DNA from: Fibrobacter sp.
GTDB taxonomy: Bacteria; Fibrobacterota; Fibrobacteria; Fibrobacterales; Fibrobacteraceae
DNA length: 46,767 bases
Assembly: GCA_024398845.1 (NCBI GenBank)
Contig: JAKSIM010000020.1
Location: 1 to 46,767 of the forward strand
Reading direction: 5' to 3'
The notes below the pieces were generated by a model. It worked only from the letters and a program-made list of their open reading frames with translations. It searched no databases and was not told the DNA's origin. Shown here one piece after another: positions 6,127 to 14,405 of the stretch (within the stretch, counting starts at the first letter, position 1; the number at the start of each line of letters is the position of its first letter). The position numbers were made by a program, and so were the translations under genes.

Positions 6127-7635
6127 TTAGCGTTTTTTTAATTCTTTTAAGCGTAAAACAGCTTCAGCAAATACATCGGACGGCTGAAGGAGGCTCACCA
6201 CAACCCAGCCATCTTCGTCGAAGTCAAAGAAGAAGCCTGGCTGCACAAGCACATGTTTTTCACGCAGCAGCCGAAGTGTAAGCTGTTCATCGTCGTCGCC
6301 GAGGCGCACCGCAGCGTACCAGCCGCCGAGAACCTCGGGGCAATACTTACTCGGGAAGGCCGCACGGAGAGTGGCCCAGTTTGCCAGCAAACGTTCGCGG
6401 ATGGCGGCCTCGTACGCTGTGGCATGCTTGAGCATGGGGCGCGCAAGCGCCTGCGCCTGCGCAGAAACGCTCAAGTAAGCGTCCGCCACGAATTCAAGCG
6501 CCGCACGAATCGGTTCGAACTGTTCCTCGGGAGCGTAAAATGCCATCCAGCCAAGTTTGAGCTGCGGGCTTCCCACAGTCTTGCTTAAGCCGTTCAACCA
6601 GAAAATCGGGCATTTCGGGAGAGCCGTCGAGGCGCCCCCCGTCTCTCGTCCATCTTCACAACTCTCTCGTCTCTCGTCTGTAGGCCGAAGGCCGTTCTCT
6701 CGTCCATCTCCACAACTCTCTCGTCTCTCGTCTTTGCAGCTTCGCTGCCAAATGCTGGGCTCAGCAATGGGTCCGCAAGCGGCCCCGCAGCATTCGCCCT
6801 TGGCATTTGTCGTCTCTCGTCTAATATACTCCCAGCTGCGACGGACTTTCGGGTCGATGGCATAGTCGCCAAAGACTTCGTCCACTACAAGGACCATGTT
6901 ACGTTGTTCGCAGAACGAGACAATCTCGTTCCATTCCTTTTCGCTCACGCAATGGCCCGTGGGGTTATGTGGCGAAACGAGCAAAAGAATCTTCGCATTG
7001 TCTGGCGCGCTCAAAAAGCTGTCGGTATCTATCGCAAAGCGGAAAATATTAGACGCCCTGCGCACGGATTCTCGCAAATCCGCCAGGGAACGTTTGCGTT
7101 CTTCGCGCTTGAGTTCCAAGAAATACGGGTAGCATTCCAGATGTTCCAACTGCGCAAGCGTATCCAAAAGCGGATACCCTGGCATCGGCGTGAGAATCGC
7201 ATCGCCCGGGTCGCAGAACGTTTTGAACAAAATACTGTAAGCTTCGCTCGTACTCGCTGTAAGCAGGATTTGTTCCGCGCTAAACCAGCCACCCCTTTCG
7301 CGGTAGTATTCCGCCACCGCCTCGCGAGCCTCCCGCCTTCCAGCGGCGTCAGCCACCCAAGAGCCAAAATCGTGACGGGCATCGTCCACCGCAGGCTGCA
7401 AATTGAACGGCAACCCCACGCGAAGCGGGCTACTCACCGTCATGTCGATGAAGTTGGCACAATCTTTGCGGGCCGCTGCATCCGCTGTCGCCACCCCCGC
7501 GCCAGCCACGCGTTCTGCACACGCAGCAATTTCCGCGCGGACCTCGGCCTTCGCGGCCTCCAGTTCAGCAAAGAACGGACTCGGATTCAAATCTTTCGGC
7601 AAGCGGGAAGAAAAAAAGCGTATTATTTCACTCAC
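6127..7635 (-). CDS. Pyridoxal-phosphate aminotransferase, class I/II, with in-frame repeat insertion
   Basis: This fold-type I aminotransferase uses pyridoxal phosphate. Its parts are a small N-terminal domain, TASTSEAYSILFK (cofactor phosphate site), SPHNPTGHCVSE (substrate/cofactor Asn), VVDEVFGDY (Asp for the pyridine nitrogen) and WLNGLSKTVGSPQLKLGW with the Schiff-base lysine (codon 6580-6582). It is about 60-70 residues longer than usual because DNA at about 6633-6830 encodes an unrelated repetitive stretch (DERRESC-DGRE twice) between the Asp and Lys motifs. The reading frame is kept. Substrate is unknown. Start: the open frame begins at TTG 7647 beside the upstream stop. I prefer GTG 7635, giving MSEIIRFF, but the choice is weak. 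Confidence 0.85.
   Translation of the reverse strand: MSEIIRFFSSRLPKDLNPSPFFAELEAAKAEVRAEIAACAERVAGAGVATADAAARKDCANFIDMTVSSPLRVGLPFNLQPAVDDARHDFGSWVADAAGRREAREAVAEYYRERGGWFSAEQILLTASTSEAYSILFKTFCDPGDAILTPMPGYPLLDTLAQLEHLECYPYFLELKREERKRSLADLRESVRRASNIFRFAIDTDSFLSAPDNAKILLLVSPHNPTGHCVSEKEWNEIVSFCEQRNMVLVVDEVFGDYAIDPKVRRSWEYIRRETTNAKGECCGAACGPIAEPSIWQRSCKDERRESCGDGRENGLRPTDERRESCEDGRETGGASTALPKCPIFWLNGLSKTVGSPQLKLGWMAFYAPEEQFEPIRAALEFVADAYLSVSAQAQALARPMLKHATAYEAAIRERLLANWATLRAAFPSKYCPEVLGGWYAAVRLGDDDEQLTLRLLREKHVLVQPGFFFDFDEDGWVVVSLLQPSDVFAEAVLRLKELKKR
6642..6821. repeat. TCTCTCGTC direct repeats inside the aminotransferase gene
   Basis: Bases 6642-6679 and 6696-6733 are 38-bp direct repeats with one mismatch, offset by 54 bases (18 codons). 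A partial third copy (GTCGTCTCTCGTC) lies near 6809-6821. Small hairpins lie between and beside them (GGCCGAAGGCC and GCAGC-TTC-GCTGC). The same core occurs between genes at about 187-196 and 29852-29866. Confidence 0.85.
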
Positions 7636-7647
7636 GGCAAAACCCAA

Positions 7648-8877
7648 CTAATCCTTTACGCAGCGAACGGCATAAGTATCATTATCAGCAAGACATTCAG
7701 TACCCATGCGCGAAGAATTCACGAACCATCCAGAATAACATTCATTTTCGTCAAGTGCGCCACAGAAATAAGCGATTTTGTTCTCGTTTATGTAGGTTTT
7801 GCCACTGATAGTTCCATTACCTGCCGGAATAACCGAAAGGCCATACGCATCCGTCGCGTCAGGCCATTCTTCAAGCCCTGTCACTACCCAGCCCTGTTCA
7901 TCAAAACCGGTCATCCGCGCAAGCGCATCCCAGTCTTCCTTCCCCGGCAAATGCCATCCGCTGGGACAGGCATTAAGCGATGCGTCCCCGCTATACAACC
8001 TTCCGTTTGTTTCGCATTTTTCAGGTTTGTTGTCGTAGCACCAGCTATTTTCCACTTCGTAATTCAAGTTCTCGGCCATCCAGGTGTGCTTGCCGATAGT
8101 AACCGTTTTGTACGTCCGTCCATCGCGTTCATCGGTCAAGGTTCCATAATCACAGGTGTCCGTAGAGTCCGTTTTGCAGGGCTGAACAAAGTTGTCTCGA
8201 TTTTCGTCTTTGACGCAACGCACCGAGAATTTTTCAAGGCCGATAAAGGTTGACGACCCCCCGACATCATTAGAATTTGCATTTATAAAGAAGTAATCTG
8301 CTTTCGAGTCTACCCCTTCTTCCTGCCAATATGAAGAATATTGGCCCAATCCGCCAAAATTGTTTTCCGGATTATCTTCATCCAGGCGAAAATAGCCGCC
8401 CATCATTGCTGAAAATCCGTAATCATCGGTAGCCTCGCTCCAATTAACGTTTTTGCGAGAAATCAGGACGAACGCATTTTCGGAATAGCCGGTAGCGCCA
8501 GTCTCGTAAAAAAGTTCATTCACGTCTGCATACCTCGGCAAGAACCAGCCCTCCGGGCAAGCGCCTTTCACCGCTTCCTGCCAACGATACAGGCGTCCGT
8601 ACTTTTTGCAATTCGTTTCCCTATTGTCGTAGCAGACGCTGTTTGGAACGTCGTAATTCAAGTTTTCGGCGAACCACCACTGGTCCCCGATTTTCACCGT
8701 CTTGTACGTTTGACCATCGCGCTCATCGACGACGGAGCCCTTCTCGGCTGAGGACGAAGAACCCTTCTCGATCGAGGAAGACGACTGCTCATCGGGATTG
8801 GCAGAACTGCTGGACTCATCGTCGCCGCAAGCGGCAAGGAGCGACGTCGCAAGCAGCAGCAATAGCACCTTTTTCAT
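7648..8877 (-). CDS. Lipoprotein with two FISUMP-type domains
   Basis: This 409-aa protein has a lipoprotein signal (LLAAC, Cys17), a Ser-rich spacer (about 22-47) and two tandem copies of the Fibrobacter paralogous domain (FISUMP). Each copy starts DERDGxTYKTVxIG and continues xxWxAENLNY, GRLY and ACPxGWxLP. Both copies end in VRCVKD, at about 232 and 409. Cysteine pairs recur in each copy. Members are abundant in Fibrobacter genomes and are thought to be surface or secreted proteins, but their role is not known. Shine-Dalgarno GGAGG supports the ATG at 8877. The aminotransferase frame opens directly at its stop codon, so the two are probably co-transcribed. Confidence 0.9.
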   Translation of the reverse strand: MKKVLLLLLATSLLAACGDDESSSSANPDEQSSSSIEKGSSSSAEKGSVVDERDGQTYKTVKIGDQWWFAENLNYDVPNSVCYDNRETNCKKYGRLYRWQEAVKGACPEGWFLPRYADVNELFYETGATGYSENAFVLISRKNVNWSEATDDYGFSAMMGGYFRLDEDNPENNFGGLGQYSSYWQEEGVDSKADYFFINANSNDVGGSSTFIGLEKFSVRCVKDENRDNFVQPCKTDSTDTCDYGTLTDERDGRTYKTVTIGKHTWMAENLNYEVENSWCYDNKPEKCETNGRLYSGDASLNACPSGWHLPGKEDWDALARMTGFDEQGWVVTGLEEWPDATDAYGLSVIPAGNGTISGKTYINENKIAYFCGALDENECYSGWFVNSSRMGTECLADNDTYAVRCVKD

Positions 8878-8943
8878 TTCAAGCCTCCCATGGAAACGAC
8901 CTTTGAAGGAATATACAGGTTAAAAAAAAAATATAAATCCTTT

Positions 8944-9270
8944 TTACGGACGCCTTTTCAGTGCTTTCACAAGCATTGTCGAAATCAAAATCCCCGCGGG
9001 CAGGCAAACGGCAATGGTCAAGAGTACCAGTTTCTGCAAGTCACTCAGCCCATTGAATTTTTCCTTGAATTTTTTGAGTCGAGCGCCCAGCCCGACCTTC
9101 GCAGGAACCTCGTCCAAGTCCTCGGAGCCAGCGAAAGCCTTTGCATTCGGCAACCTTCCAAGCAACGCTTGAATGGCGGACTTAATAGGCTGAACAAAGC
9201 CACGGAACATCCCCGCGACTTTATCAATCCTTTTTACAAAAGGTCTTTTAAGTTTCTCTATCAAGGACAT
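8944..9270 (-). CDS. Small single-pass membrane protein, function unknown
   Basis: This 108-aa protein is not recognised. It is basic, with an amphipathic N-terminal half (KRPFVKRIDKVAGMF and IKSAIQALLGRL) and a single hydrophobic helix near 79-103 (KLVLLTIAVCLPAGILISTMLV), followed by a short basic tail KALKRRP. This suggests a tail-anchored inner-membrane protein. The leuA gene lies upstream on the same strand, with a TTAGTGG-type element reaching to four bases before the ATG, so no normal Shine-Dalgarno is present. Confidence 0.6.
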   Translation of the reverse strand: MSLIEKLKRPFVKRIDKVAGMFRGFVQPIKSAIQALLGRLPNAKAFAGSEDLDEVPAKVGLGARLKKFKEKFNGLSDLQKLVLLTIAVCLPAGILISTMLVKALKRRP

Positions 9271-9273
9271 GGG

Positions 9274-9371
9274 ACTAGTGGTTCGTGGTTGGTGGTTAGT
9301 GTTTGGTGGTTAGTGGGCGGCATCGCCGCCATACTTCCCCCTGTTTACCAACCACAAACCACTGTTTACTA
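9274..9371. repeat. Second TTAGTGG-type intergenic element
   Basis: It has the same order as the element at 2904: TTAGTGG and TTGGTGG units (9274-9315), a perfect GGCGGC-ATC-GCCGCC hairpin (9316-9330), then AACCACAAACCACTGTTTACTA. It overlaps the leuA stop codon and ends four bases from the next start codon. Confidence 0.8.
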
Positions 9372-10931
9372 CTTGTACAGCAAATTCACGCCGCCGAAGA
9401 GGGCGCGCATGTTCGCCTTCAAGGTATCGCTCGAAACGCCGCGGCCTTCGACTTCCATGTCGTTCGCCTTCAAGAGCATACGGCTGAGACCGCGACCGGC
9501 CCACACCTTGTCGCTTTCGGGCACCACAAGCTGGCGATACTTCACGAGTTCCACCGGCATGCCGATTTCGCGCATCAGCATGAGGCCAGCCTCGATAGGG
9601 CCTTCCGCCGTAACAGAGCGGACCATCGCCTCGCCGTCCTTCTTGAAGTGGAAGATGAAGCGGTTCTCGTCGGGCACGACTTCGATGTTGTTGAAAATCA
9701 GGCGGCCGTTCACGTTCACGAACTTTTCGCGGAACACGTCCAAGACGCGGTCGGCGCAGAGTTCGCCTTCCTTTTCGCTCAAGGCCTTCAACACCGGCTG
9801 GAGCGTCGTGGCTTCCTGCAAGGTCATCTTGTAGCCGAACTTCGTCACGATTTCGTACACGGCGGTGCGGCCGCTCTGGCTCGTGAAGCTCAGGGCGTCG
9901 TTCTGGTTGCGGCCGATGATGGAGTAGTCGATCGGGCGGTAGGCGCCCTTCTTCATGTCCTTCGTCTTGCTGGCGCCATCCTGGTGGATGCCGCTGCGAT
10001 GCACAATCGCTTCGGCGCCAATCAGCGGTGCGCGGTTGTAAATGTTGATGCCGCTCCAGTGGCTAATCAAAATGGCGGTTTCGTAGATGCGTTCCAGGTG
10101 CAGGCCAGTATTCACGCCGGAATTGTGCAGGCCAACGGCCACTTCGTACAGGTTCGTGTTGCCGCAGCGTTCGCCAAGGCCGTTCAGGGCCACTTCCAAC
10201 TGCGTTGCGCCCACGAAGAAACTTTCGACGGTGGCGGCGGTCGCCATGCCGAGGTCGTTGTGGCAATGCACAGAAATCGTGATGTTCTTCGGCAGGGCTT
10301 CGTACACCTGCTGGATCTGGTCAACATACAGCTTGGGGCGGTAGCGTTCCACGGTGTTCGGCAGGTTAATCGTCGTAGCACCGGCTTCCACAACAGCCTT
10401 CAGCACGTCGATTACAAAATCCATGTTCTCGAGGCAGTCGCCAAAATGTTCGGCGCTGAATTCCACGTCGCCCTTGTCACCCACGAGGGACTTTGCAAAG
10501 GTCACGCACTTCACGGCCTTTTCCTTGACCTGTTCCGGAGTCAGGTGCAGCACGTGCTCCATGGAGAGCGGGCTTGTGGCAAGGAAGGTGTGGATACGCG
10601 GATGCGGAGCGAACTGCACCGCTTCCCAGCAGCGCTGGATATCGCTTTCCACGCAGCGGGCAAGGCCCGAAACCACAATCTTCTTTGCGGACTCGTCACC
10701 TTCTTCTGCCATCTGAGCCGTGAGCTTTGCTATTTCCATGCACGATTCGAAATCCATCTGGCTCGAGGCCGGGAAACCGACTTCCGCGCCTTGCACTCCG
10801 AGTTTGAGGAGCAACAGGTAAACGTCCTTCTTTTGAGCATTGTTCCAGGGCTTCGGCAGCGCCTGGTTGCCATCACGCAGAGTGACATCATAAAAGAAAG
10901 GTTTTCTGTTTTCCATTTTTTCCTCGTTCAT
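9369..10931 (-). CDS. leuA: 2-isopropylmalate synthase (LeuA family)
   Basis: This 520-aa enzyme joins acetyl-CoA to 2-oxoisovalerate, the first committed step to leucine. The catalytic barrel shows DVTLRDGNQAL (15-25), VHCHNDLGMA, and VALNGLGERCGNTNL. The conserved IHQDGASK lies before the C-terminal regulatory region. Citramalate and homocitrate synthases share these motifs. The NIYNRAPLIGAEAIVHRSGIHQDG block and the leucine-rich leader peptide upstream favour leucine synthesis. I start at 10931 because AAGGAGAT lies five bases upstream. The open frame extends to 11021, but those codons form the attenuator hairpin. Confidence 0.88.
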   Translation of the reverse strand: MNEEKMENRKPFFYDVTLRDGNQALPKPWNNAQKKDVYLLLLKLGVQGAEVGFPASSQMDFESCMEIAKLTAQMAEEGDESAKKIVVSGLARCVESDIQRCWEAVQFAPHPRIHTFLATSPLSMEHVLHLTPEQVKEKAVKCVTFAKSLVGDKGDVEFSAEHFGDCLENMDFVIDVLKAVVEAGATTINLPNTVERYRPKLYVDQIQQVYEALPKNITISVHCHNDLGMATAATVESFFVGATQLEVALNGLGERCGNTNLYEVAVGLHNSGVNTGLHLERIYETAILISHWSGINIYNRAPLIGAEAIVHRSGIHQDGASKTKDMKKGAYRPIDYSIIGRNQNDALSFTSQSGRTAVYEIVTKFGYKMTLQEATTLQPVLKALSEKEGELCADRVLDVFREKFVNVNGRLIFNNIEVVPDENRFIFHFKKDGEAMVRSVTAEGPIEAGLMLMREIGMPVELVKYRQLVVPESDKVWAGRGLSRMLLKANDMEVEGRGVSSDTLKANMRALFGGVNLLYK

Positions 10932-10995
10932 TTTTATCTCCTTGCCGGCTTCAACAAACCGCAAGTCTCTTTTCAACTTAAAATTAGAAATCTGC

Positions 10996-11030
10996 CAAAA
11001 AGAAAAACCCGCATCGTTCATCGAAGCGGG
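10996..11030 (-). terminator. leuA leader terminator (attenuator)
   Basis: On the minus strand CCCGCTTCG and CGATGCGGG form a stem with one T-T mismatch and an ATGAA loop, followed by TTTTTCTTTTT. It lies between the leader peptide and leuA, where it would stop most transcripts before leuA unless an alternative fold forms. Confidence 0.8.
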
Positions 11031-11071
11031 CTCTTATTGGTTAATTCCTAGTGAAATCTTGTAGAAACGGC

Positions 11072-11137
11072 CTAGAACCTCGCTCCATGTGCGATGCAAA
11101 GTAGAAGTCGAAGGTTCAAGAGTTTCATCATGTTCAT
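11072..11137 (-). CDS. Leucine-rich leader peptide of the leuA attenuator
   Basis: A 21-codon open frame reads MNMMKLLNLRLLL and then CIAHGARF, stop. Six of the eight codons 6-13 encode leucine (CTC, TTG, CTT, CTT, CTA, CTT). It lies 42 bases upstream of a leader terminator and 140 bases upstream of the leuA start, as in classical leu attenuators. When leucyl-tRNA is scarce, a ribosome should stall in the leucine run. That frees GGAGCG (11081-11086) to pair with CGCTTC in the 5' arm of the terminator (about 11022-11027) and lets transcription enter leuA. When leucine is plentiful, the ribosome reaches TAG, covers that segment, and the terminator forms. GAACCT and AGGTTC inside the frame can form the pause hairpin. 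The frame is too short for standard gene callers. Confidence 0.75.
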   Translation of the reverse strand: MNMMKLLNLRLLLCIAHGARF

Positions 11138-11187
11138 AAATCTACAAAGGATTCCACCATTTGGCAAGGGCAAACCCGTACCTGAAA

Positions 11188-11394
11188 TTAGCGAACCTCC
11201 CAAATATCGTTCGGAAGTTTGCCAATATCGCGAAAATCCAATTGACCGCCAGAAGAAGGCGAATTTACATTCACCAAGCGCGCCAGGGGCTTGCCCGCAC
11301 GTTCAATGATAACCTCTTCTTCACGAAGGGCTACCTGGTCGAGCAGGTTTCCAAAATTCTTGCGGGCCTCCATGGCGGTAACGGATTTGGACAT
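11188..11394 (-). CDS. Phd/YefM-family antitoxin-like protein, no toxin partner
   Basis: This 68-aa protein has the N-terminal fold of the Phd/YefM antitoxins: VTAMEARKNFGNLLDQV followed by EEVIIERAGKPLARLVNV. That part normally dimerises and binds DNA. The usual C-terminal toxin-binding tail is short (LDFRDIGKLPNDIWEVR). No Doc, YoeB or other toxin frame lies beside it. The next gene upstream, eight bases away on the same strand, is the OmpA-family gene, and downstream lies the leu leader. It may be an orphan antitoxin acting as a DNA-binding regulator. Confidence 0.75.
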   Translation of the reverse strand: MSKSVTAMEARKNFGNLLDQVALREEEVIIERAGKPLARLVNVNSPSSGGQLDFRDIGKLPNDIWEVR

Positions 11395-11402
11395 ACGGGC
11401 CC

Positions 11403-12563
11403 TTACTTTGCCGGAGCAGCAGGAACTTCTGTAGCAGGAGCGGCAGCTTCGGGATTTGCAGCCGGGGCATCTGCAGCCGGTTCAGCGGCAGAAGCTTCGG
11501 ACTGTTGCTGTTGCAAAGCCTTGTCCTGAATCACGAGATCCACGCGACGGTTCTTTTGACGGCCTTCCTTGGTGCTGTTATCGGCAATCGGCATGCTCAT
11601 GCCAAGACCCTTAGCCGTGAGTCGGCCAGCGTCAATGCCCTGTTCCACGAGGAAGTTCATCACGTTATCGGCACGCTGCTGCGAGAGCTTCATGTTATGT
11701 TCTTCGGAGCCCGTATTGTCGGTGTTGCCTTCAATAGACACGTTGAACTGCTGGTATACAGAAAGGATACCGGCAACCTTGGCAAGGCTCGTCTTCAAGT
11801 CTTGCTTGAGAGTAGCCTTGTTCACATCGAACAAAATATCGCTCATCGAGAGAATAATACCGCGGGCATCCTTGGTCACCTGAATAAGCTTGGACTGGAG
11901 TTCGTTCAACTTATTCATGGCTTCCTGCTGGCGAGCTTCAGCCTTGGCGCGTTCTTCGGCCAAAGCCTTCTTCTCGGCTTCAAGAGCAGCCTTTTCTTGT
12001 TCCAGCTTTTGCTGGAGATCGGCTTCACGTTCACCGGCGGCCTTCAAAGCGGCTTCCTGAGCGGCAGCTTCAGCCTTGAACTTTTCCTGGTTTTGCTGCA
12101 TTTCGGCCTGGAGCTTAGCTTCCTGGTCCTTCATCTTTTTCTTTTCGGCTTCAAGGTCGTTCACCTTACCACTACGGGCCTGGTTAATCTGTTCCTGAAT
12201 AGCCTCAATGGAGCGATCCGTAGCAGCGCGTTTTTCCCAGTTTTCGGCGATATGATTACGCAAAGCTTGAGTTTCGGCTTCAACCTTTACAATTTGTACA
12301 TAAAGAGAGCAGGTGGCAGCCAGATTCATGGACTTTTCCGACATCGGGTCGTCTTCGACAGCAGCCTTCAAATCAACGAGGGTCGCTTCGGCTTCAATAG
12401 CGGCAAGCTTAGCTTCAACGCCATTTGCCGGGATTGCGGACTTAGCGGTTTCCAAAGACATTGCGCACATATCGTATGCAGTAGGCATATTGGATTCTGC
12501 GTCAGCAGCAAAAGCAAAACCGGCAGACAAAAGACCAAGCGATAAAATCTTAACAAGTTTCAT
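11403..12563 (-). CDS. OmpA-family protein with coiled coil
   Basis: This 386-aa envelope protein has a signal peptide (residues 1-20, ending AFAADA) and a helical N-terminal region. A long Glu/Lys/Ala-rich coiled coil follows (about 130-245). The OmpA-type peptidoglycan-binding domain covers about 248-355 (ILFDVNKATLKQD, SIEGNTDNTGSEEHNMKLSQQRAD, KGLG and KNRRVDLVI). The last 35 residues are a disordered Ala/Pro/Glu tail. It should tie the outer membrane or a surface complex to peptidoglycan. Its ATG overlaps the stop of the lipoprotein gene before it (TAATG), so the two are translationally coupled and probably act together. Confidence 0.9.
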   Translation of the reverse strand: MKLVKILSLGLLSAGFAFAADAESNMPTAYDMCAMSLETAKSAIPANGVEAKLAAIEAEATLVDLKAAVEDDPMSEKSMNLAATCSLYVQIVKVEAETQALRNHIAENWEKRAATDRSIEAIQEQINQARSGKVNDLEAEKKKMKDQEAKLQAEMQQNQEKFKAEAAAQEAALKAAGEREADLQQKLEQEKAALEAEKKALAEERAKAEARQQEAMNKLNELQSKLIQVTKDARGIILSMSDILFDVNKATLKQDLKTSLAKVAGILSVYQQFNVSIEGNTDNTGSEEHNMKLSQQRADNVMNFLVEQGIDAGRLTAKGLGMSMPIADNSTKEGRQKNRRVDLVIQDKALQQQQSEASAAEPAADAPAANPEAAAPATEVPAAPAK

Positions 12564-12946
12564 TACTTAGCCCCCTTGAGTTCCTGGTCCAAAATATTCT
12601 GATAAAGAAGTTTGCGTTCCACATCGTCACGCAATTCCTTTTCAATGCGAGCGTCTTCTTTTTTGAGTTCGTCACGCTGTTGCACAAGCAAAGAAAGTTT
12701 GTATTCAAGAGCACTCTTTTCGGCAGCAGAAATGGCTTTTTCTTCTTCACCATTTTCTTGGAAGACCTTTGCACTATCCAAATCTGCGGCAGCTGTTTCG
12801 GTGAGAGAAGCAGGAACCTTGGATTCTTCGGCCAAAGTTTTGGAACTTTCGGCTTGACCCATGGAACGTTCCATAGCCTGCTGATTACCGGCGCAACCCA
12901 CCAGGGCTACGGCAGCCAATCCAAACATTAATTTTGAAAATCTCAT
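12563..12946 (-). CDS. DUF4398-type lipoprotein
   Basis: This 127-aa protein has a lipobox ending VALVGC (Cys18). The mature part is almost wholly helical and charged (ADLDSAKVFQENGEEEKAISAAEKSALEYKL and later), like the small DUF4398 helical-hairpin lipoproteins that are often encoded next to OmpA-family proteins. It probably sits in the outer membrane facing the periplasm and works with the OmpA protein, whose gene it overlaps. An AGGAG sits before the ATG. Confidence 0.8.
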   Translation of the reverse strand: MRFSKLMFGLAAVALVGCAGNQQAMERSMGQAESSKTLAEESKVPASLTETAAADLDSAKVFQENGEEEKAISAAEKSALEYKLSLLVQQRDELKKEDARIEKELRDDVERKLLYQNILDQELKGAK

Positions 12947-13044
12947 TTTAACTCCTTAAATGACTATAGCGAAATGCATAATCCAACACCAAACTTAAAA
13001 AAATTTATTTTTTGAATACAGTACACTAGTGCAAAATATTGTTT

Positions 13045-14343
13045 ATGGAACCCGAAATACGCTCATTCACCGTCAAAAAGTTTCTGATGGCCATTAAAAA
13101 CAAACTGGAATCCACTCCAGCCGTTTGGGTGCATGGCGTCATTACGCAATTCACCGAAAAGGGGAACATGGTGTACATGAGCATTGCGGATTTCAACGAA
13201 GGCAACGTTAAGCCAGAAGCAACCATCGCCCTCAGTTGCTTTGCAAGCAAATTCATGAGCATCAAGCTCAAAGCCATAAGCTGCCCCACCCCTTTTGAAA
13301 TCAAGGAACAGCTCAAGGTCTGTTTTTTAATTAAAGCCGATGTTTACGTACCCTTTGGAAAACTCCAAGGAACCATTTTAGACATAGACCCCGTGTTCAC
13401 TTTAGGCGAACTCGCCCTCACGCGTAGCGCCATTTTAAAGCGCCTTGCCCTCGAAGGCCTGCTCGACAAGAACAAGAACTTGGAACTCGCCGATGTTCCC
13501 ATGCACGTGGGACTCATTACCGGCGAAAAGACGGCCGCCTACAAGGACTTTACCACAAGACTCGCCGCCAGCCCCTTTAACTTTAACGTAAGCGTAGCCT
13601 ACGCGAAAATGCAAGGGAACGAGACCGAAGCAAGCGTCATCGCGGCAATGGACACCCTGCTCAAGGATTCTGAAATCGACGTCATTTGCATTGTGCGCGG
13701 AGGAGGCTCCAAGACGGACCTCAACTACTTTGATAGCGAAGCGCTATGCAGAGCCGTCGCAAACTGCCCCGTACCGGTATTTACAGGAATCGGGCACGAA
13801 ATTGACAAGAGCCTTTTGGACGAAGTCGCCTACCTTTCGTGCATCACGCCAACAGACTGCGCCAAGCGTTTGGTCGAACGCGTGACCGACAGTTGGACGC
13901 GAATGACAAACGTCGCCAAAGAAATCGCCGACCAAACCAAAAACATGCTGGTCGAGCACAACAAGACTTTAGCGCAGGTCGCAAGCCAACTGCAATACAA
14001 CGTGTCTTCGCGTTTGCAACAAGAAAAAACAAAGCACACGCTTATAAGCACATCCCTCCAAAAAGACGTCCAGTTCATTGTGAAAAACGAAGGCGCCCGT
14101 TTGGACCGCAATCAGGAAGGCCTATACCAGGGGTCCCGCAAAATTCTGGACCTAGCCAAATCTAAATTCGAGTTACTGCAAGCCCGCGTAAAAAGCGCCG
14201 ACCCGCAAACGGCTCTCGCCAAGGGATTCACCTTGACGCTAGATCAAAACGGGAAATTCGTGCGAAACGCAAAAGAGCTTAAGCCCGGCGACATTTTACA
14301 AACAAAGTTCCGCGACGGCACCGTAGAATCTGTGGTGCGCTAA
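13045..14343 (+). CDS. xseA: Exodeoxyribonuclease VII large subunit
   Basis: XseA is the catalytic subunit of exonuclease VII, which degrades single-stranded DNA in repair. The sequence shows an N-terminal OB-fold (about 8-100: VWVHGVITQFTEKGNMVYMSIAD) and the catalytic domain with VGLITGEKTAAYKDF, IVRGGGSKTDLNYFD and PVFTGIGHEIDKSLLD. A long helical coiled coil follows (about 285-390), then a short C-terminal segment (QTALAKGFTLTLDQNGK). Length (432 aa) is normal. The frame opens at TTG 13039, but ATG 13045 (MEPEIRSFTV) is the likelier start. The small subunit gene xseB is not in the window. Confidence 0.93.
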   Translation: MEPEIRSFTVKKFLMAIKNKLESTPAVWVHGVITQFTEKGNMVYMSIADFNEGNVKPEATIALSCFASKFMSIKLKAISCPTPFEIKEQLKVCFLIKADVYVPFGKLQGTILDIDPVFTLGELALTRSAILKRLALEGLLDKNKNLELADVPMHVGLITGEKTAAYKDFTTRLAASPFNFNVSVAYAKMQGNETEASVIAAMDTLLKDSEIDVICIVRGGGSKTDLNYFDSEALCRAVANCPVPVFTGIGHEIDKSLLDEVAYLSCITPTDCAKRLVERVTDSWTRMTNVAKEIADQTKNMLVEHNKTLAQVASQLQYNVSSRLQQEKTKHTLISTSLQKDVQFIVKNEGARLDRNQEGLYQGSRKILDLAKSKFELLQARVKSADPQTALAKGFTLTLDQNGKFVRNAKELKPGDILQTKFRDGTVESVVR

Positions 14344-14405
14344 TTTCCACCTGCATTTTCCGTTTAACGATGCACGGTCAACGACTTTTGTTTAGCGGCA
14401 TTCGC

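Noticed and set aside
9303..11051. A 582-aa open frame on the plus strand
   Set aside because: It is the antisense of leuA. The leuA frame has all family motifs and this one is Val/His/Ala-rich with none.
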